Shown here: positions 60,576 through 64,000 of the stretch, piece after piece
How positions within the stretch are numbered: position 1 is the stretch's first letter
Layout: each line of letters starts with the position of its first letter
NCBI RefSeq assembly: GCF_003148645.1
Contig: NZ_QGGP01000007.1
Location: 1-64,000, forward strand
Reading direction: 5' to 3'
Source of the DNA: Xanthomarina spongicola
GTDB lineage: Bacteria > Bacteroidota > Bacteroidia > Flavobacteriales > Flavobacteriaceae
Length of the DNA stretch: 64,000 bases
Made by a program: the position numbers and the translations under genes
Notes under the pieces: model-generated
Told to the model about the DNA's origin: nothing
Databases searched by the model: none
The model's input: only the letters and a program-made list of their open reading frames with translations

Positions 60576-61397
60576 TTATTTCTTAACAATTCCAAAATCG
60601 GTCCACGTTTTTTGTTCCGTTTTAGTTGTCTTTCTAATGGCTAGATTTTTATTAATGGATTCTTGATTTTTATAACCTCTTGGATGGTCTAAATGAATAC
60701 AAACAGCACTATACCTTATTTGCTTTCCTTTTACACCAAGATTCATTAAGCGCTCGCCTAATTCTCTGTCTTGACCTCCATATTGCATGCGCTCATCAAA
60801 ACCATTAATAGCCACAATATCCTTTTTCCAGCCAGACGCATTGTGTCCATTCCAACTAGCATTGGTTGGAGTAATAGTATTTAAAAACCAAGATTTAAAA
60901 CCTTTAGCTGTTAATTTATTGTTTTTAAAAGAGGTATTCAATCCTTGAGATTTCAACCATCTTAAATTAAAACATTTACCACTTAAAATTGATTCCTTAG
61001 TAATAGCTTTAGATATAGACATTGGTAACATAAAATAGCCACCAGACAAAAAATAACCTATTTCCCTTTCTCTAAAATGCACCTCAACAAAATCTTCTCT
61101 TGGAATACAATCGCCATCAGACATTAAAATGTAATCTGCCTGACATTCTACAATGGCTTTATTTAAAATTTGTGATTTTTGAAACCCATTGTCTTCATGC
61201 CAAACATGAGTAATTGGATAAAACACCTCTTTTTTAAAAGCCTCAATAAGATCTATGGTTTCCTGTTTAGAGCCATCGTCTGCAATAACAACCTCGAAGT
61301 TTTGATACGTTTGATTGTTATATCCATGTAATACTTTTGCCAGCCATTCTGGGGAATTATAAGTGCTTATTATTACAGAAATAGAAATCTCGCTCAT
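60576..61397 (-). CDS. Glycosyltransferase family 2
   Basis: A 273-residue GT-A enzyme from the ATG at 61397 (an upstream ATG at 61421 would add 8 residues). N-terminal ISVIISTYNSPEWLAKVLHGYNNQTYQNFEVVIADDGS, DxD-type DGDCIPREDF, and a C-terminal galactosyltransferase-like NGFDERMQYGGQDRELGERL. It transfers a sugar from a nucleotide donor; the acceptor is unknown. Ends 5 bp from the convergent methyltransferase gene, and the arrangement with the Kdo-kinase-like gene suggests LPS or capsule decoration. Confidence 0.9.
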   Translation of the reverse strand: MSEISISVIISTYNSPEWLAKVLHGYNNQTYQNFEVVIADDGSKQETIDLIEAFKKEVFYPITHVWHEDNGFQKSQILNKAIVECQADYILMSDGDCIPREDFVEVHFREREIGYFLSGGYFMLPMSISKAITKESILSGKCFNLRWLKSQGLNTSFKNNKLTAKGFKSWFLNTITPTNASWNGHNASGWKKDIVAINGFDERMQYGGQDRELGERLMNLGVKGKQIRYSAVCIHLDHPRGYKNQESINKNLAIRKTTKTEQKTWTDFGIVKK

Positions 61398-61559
61398 CAA
61401 CTTGTTGTTTTTGCATGGCAAAGATAAACATATTTCAGGTATTTATTTTATGAGTTTAAAAGAGACCGTTTACAATTAAAAACTTTTATATTTGGGAATA
61501 TATATAAAAAGAATAAACACTCTAGTGTTTATATTCCATTGTTGGCAAACATTTGAAAA

Positions 61560-62498
61560 GTGAAATTTAGAACATTTATATTATTCCTATTTTTAATCCA
61601 AATTTCCTATTCCCAGAAAATAGATTCGATACAGAGTTATTCAATGGAAATTAAAGGTTGGGAATCCTATTTTAAAGGAAATAAAGAAGATGCTAAACTT
61701 CAATTCAAAAAAGCTATTGAATTAGACTCAACTAATTTTATGGCAAAAATTGGACTTTTTAATTCAAAAACGGAGAATGAACTAACCGAAAACGATTATG
61801 AATTAACAAAAAACCTTCCAAATAAAGGAGATTTTAAAAATCTAATGTTCAACTTAATGATGTCCAGTCAAGTTGACAAACAACTTCCGGATTCCATTAA
61901 AGTAATGTGAAATAAATATGATGAAAATTATATTCAATTTAAAGCACGTCTGACTGATTCAGAATTTAAAGTTTATGATGAGGATGGTGAAGTTAGACAG
62001 ACTGGAGCTTTTAAAAACAGGAAACCCATTGGAACTTGGAAAAAGTATGGCTATGAGAACAAACTTCACCATTCTTTTACCTTTTCCCAAGAAAATGATA
62101 CCGTAATAATTAAATATTACACACCCAATGGATATGTTGCAAGAAAAGAATTAACAACTGGAATGCCCTTCACAAATGAAAGTAAAAAGTTTAAAGAAAT
62201 TGTTTATTGGCAAGAAACACCAGGAAAAGACATTGATTATTTATTTGTCACTAAAAATGGATTCACGGTTTTTGACAAAGAAAACCCTGTTGTGTTTGAC
62301 GAAACGACACCTGACAACATAATACAAATGAAATTTAATCCTGAAACTTATAGTCAAGAAGCCTTCATCTGGAAAAACGGAAAGACAATACCTTTTGAAT
62401 TTTGTCCTTATGATGGAACAAAAGTGACCTATTTAGAAAATGGAGTGAAAAAATCCTATCGTTGGGAAGATTGTAAAAAAGTACCAATTAATAAATAA
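61560..62498 (+). pseudogene. Exported protein of unknown function, split by an in-frame TGA
   Basis: One reading frame runs from GTG 61560 to the stop at 62498 with a single interruption, TGA at 61908-61910 (reads SIKVM*NKYDENYIQF). Translation resumes in the same frame, without any shift, up to the end, and the downstream part has clean coding content. The N-terminus is a signal peptide (MKFRTFILFLFLIQISYSQ) with a TPR-like helix pair near SMEIKGWESYFKGNKEDA. A TGG to TGA change would explain it. About 312 codons in total; no family recognised, though repeated GxW-type segments (GEVRQTGAFKNRKPIGTWKKYG) recall MORN-like repeats. Confidence 0.72.
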
Positions 62499-62548
62499 AA
62501 ACGTTTGCCAATCCGTTTATAATTCATTACTAGTACTCGCCCACTTCT

Positions 62549-62590
62549 GAAAATCCTCGCAGATTTTTTACCTGCCTACCAGCAGGCAGG
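62549..62590. repeat. GAAAATCCTCGC hairpin and CCTGCC palindrome
   Basis: GAAAATCCTCGCAGATTTTT (62549-62568) is a further copy of the core seen at 365-376 and 404-423, with a T-run that may act as a weak terminator for the preceding gene. CCTGCCTACCAGCAGGCAGG (62571-62590) forms a 7-bp stem with a 6-nt loop. No other content in 62499-62706. Confidence 0.5.
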
Positions 62591-62706
62591 TTCGGTTTGT
62601 ATTTGCTAAATTTAGGGTTTAAATAAATAACGTAATCATACAAAAAAGTGTTGTACACAATTAAACCATAAATAATAATCAAAATGAATCTAAAAAATTC
62701 AAGTTT

Positions 62707-63558
62707 ATGAAAACTAAAGTAACCTTATTTTTACTCTTTATGAGTATCGGAATTTCTACAATAGCACAAAACTTCGACATCATTCTAAAAACGAATGGCG
62801 AAGAAATGGAAGGAACTGTAAAAGGTATTGAAGAGGAAACTATATCCTTTATTTATAAAAACGAAACAATTGTTTATAAAGTGAAACAAAGTGATATTGT
62901 AAAAATCACCTTCGCTTCTGGGAGAGTACAATTTTTTAATAAATTTGATCAACCAGGAAATTCTAATGATGTAAGCCTGGAAGACCATCATAATAAAGTA
63001 GCCGTTTTGCCCTTTGCTTATATTAAAGACCAACAGGCAGGAGATCAGGTGATGAGTAATAAAATACAGACTGAAACTTTCGCGCTTTTAAATAAACATC
63101 GTGGAGGTTTAACCTACTTAAGTGTTAACGACACGAATGCGTTATTAATTAAAGCAGGAGTTACTAATAATAATATTCAAGGGTATACTATGGGAGAAAT
63201 CTGTACGATTTTAGGAGTTGAATATGTAATTCAAGGAATGGTTTCAGTTGAAAAAACAACCCAACAAAATATCAATACTTATTCTGAAACCACAAAAAAC
63301 AAAGGAAATAATAAGGCTTATGTTGATAGTAATGGACATTTAATTGGAGATCCCTTAAATAATGGCAAAAGTCAATCTTATGGCTCTTCTATATCAACCA
63401 AAACTCAGAATTATGCAACTTCTATGACGATGAATATATTCAACGATAAAGGAGATAATATTTTTAGTCAAGACCATACGTCCTTTTGGAATACTCAAGA
63501 TGCCTATAAAATTACTTTAAAGTACTTGGCAAAAAGAATGCCTTTATTCAAGAAATAA
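62707..63558 (+). CDS. Exported protein with a CsgG-like domain, unknown function
   Basis: A 283-residue protein: signal peptide MKTKVTLFLLFMSIGISTIAQ, then a small beta domain (IILKTNGEEMEGTVKGIEEETISFIYKNE) that recalls short exported Sm-like/ DUF-type folds, and a region HNKVAVLPFAYIKDQQAGDQVMSNKIQTE followed by GYTMGEICTILGVEYVIQGMVSVEK. The VAVLPF...GADYVIxG order is typical of CsgG and related periplasmic lipoprotein-like domains, but there is no lipobox Cys. A role in envelope secretion or stress is speculative. Confidence 0.6.
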   Translation: MKTKVTLFLLFMSIGISTIAQNFDIILKTNGEEMEGTVKGIEEETISFIYKNETIVYKVKQSDIVKITFASGRVQFFNKFDQPGNSNDVSLEDHHNKVAVLPFAYIKDQQAGDQVMSNKIQTETFALLNKHRGGLTYLSVNDTNALLIKAGVTNNNIQGYTMGEICTILGVEYVIQGMVSVEKTTQQNINTYSETTKNKGNNKAYVDSNGHLIGDPLNNGKSQSYGSSISTKTQNYATSMTMNIFNDKGDNIFSQDHTSFWNTQDAYKITLKYLAKRMPLFKK

Positions 63559-63688
63559 ATAATGGAATATAGAAAACTTTATATAACAAAAAGCTGAGTA
63601 ATAAAACATACTATTTTAGTGCTTAACCAATTTAAAAGTGCGTGTTTGTTTACACACACAAAACCCTTTACACAAAAAAACAAACAAT

Positions 63689-64000
63689 ATGCATAAAAAA
63701 ATATTTATAGTTTCGTTGCTAATTTTATTAACAAGTATTGGATATGCTCAATCTGATAAAATAAAAATTAAATCAGAAAATCTTAATGAATCAAATTATC
63801 TAAAAGTGGATGATTTTTATTTAACCCATTATTTGTATATCGACTTATTTTTAAGAGAGAATTTATTTCCAGAAGCAAATCCAGAAGATGTTTCCTCTAT
63901 ACTAAATGCATTAAAAAAGTATGTTTCATTAGAAAACAAGTTAGATATTGAAATTGAAAAACCTGGGAAAAAAAATTATTTAATTCGATTTGCACTATTA
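63689..64000 (+). CDS. Exported protein, 5' part (cut by window edge)
   Basis: An ATG at 63689 opens 104 codons that run off the window. Signal peptide MHKKIFIVSLLILLTSIGYAQ, then a mature region with LKVDDFYLTHYLYIDLFLRENLFPEANPEDVSS. No family recognised from the visible part. Same strand as the CsgG-like gene, 130 bp downstream. Confidence 0.55.
   Translation, partial: MHKKIFIVSLLILLTSIGYAQSDKIKIKSENLNESNYLKVDDFYLTHYLYIDLFLRENLFPEANPEDVSSILNALKKYVSLENKLDIEIEKPGKKNYLIRFALL

Noticed and set aside
1-64000. CRISPR arrays, tRNA or rRNA genes
   Set aside because: No regularly spaced identical repeats, no cloverleaf with a GTTCGAATC-type T-arm, and no rRNA-like stretch was seen on either strand by eye.

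Overview
The window looks like chromosomal DNA from a low-GC member of the Flavobacteriaceae (Bacteroidota). I judge this from AT-rich coding sequence throughout, TAnnTTTG-type -7 promoter elements in place of E. coli-like -10 boxes, two proteins with type IX secretion (Por) sorting tails, a gliding-motility lipoprotein (GldI), and many Bacteroidota-specific families (DUF3810, DUF5606, DUF5683, DUF349, DUF368, DUF6122). A genus cannot be fixed by eye. I saw no rRNA, tRNA or CRISPR array.

Layout. 1-500: the left edge cuts an IS110-family transposase gene (minus strand). A structured non-coding segment directly upstream of it sits where IS110 elements encode their bridge RNA, and a MITE-like inverted repeat lies beyond. 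500-1480: a DinB-like lipoprotein and a small membrane protein. 1.6-9.3 kb: a nitrogen-oxide island. It holds an NsrR-like Rrf2 regulator behind a 44-bp palindromic operator, an iron-sulfur repair protein (RIC), a polytopic His-rich membrane protein coupled to a hemerythrin gene, and, on the minus strand, a nirK operon (copper nitrite reductase fused to cytochrome c, a SUMF1-like protein, a SCO protein with an added metal-binding domain, and a porin). The nirK promoter carries an FNR/CRP-type box.

10.6-16.2 kb: a core operon parA-parB-DUF5683-dapB-lepB-WbqC-DUF6122. 16.2-22.6 kb (minus): TPR membrane protein, ribH, two small membrane proteins, mutL, two rhomboid proteases and an endonuclease/exonuclease/phosphatase protein. 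22.7-24.6 kb: recF, a lipoprotein and a DciA-like gene. 24.6-37.6 kb: a secreted M4 protease, ndk, nrnA-gldI-cyclophilin/FKBP, pepD, DUF3810 and a 1253-residue T9SS surface protein. 37.6-53.9 kb (plus): RNA methyltransferase, a GIY-YIG gene with no normal start codon, M48 protease, spoT, fur-like, purA, OstA/LptA-like, a class III aminotransferase, TPR, tandem DUF368 genes, aroE and DUF349. 54.2-57.1 kb (minus): mazG, DUF5606, def, a small exported protein and ruvX. 57.2-61.4 kb: dapD and an envelope-glycan group (Kdo-kinase-like, GT9, methyltransferase, GT2). 61.5-64 kb: exported proteins of unknown function, one split by an in-frame TGA and one cut by the right edge.

Most of the window is ordinary housekeeping DNA. 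The parts most worth a second look are the IS110 end with its candidate bridge RNA, the nitrogen-oxide island with its matched operators and the unassigned membrane protein/hemerythrin pair, and the two genes with broken or non-canonical reading frames. All assignments rest on reading motifs by eye; no database search was run.
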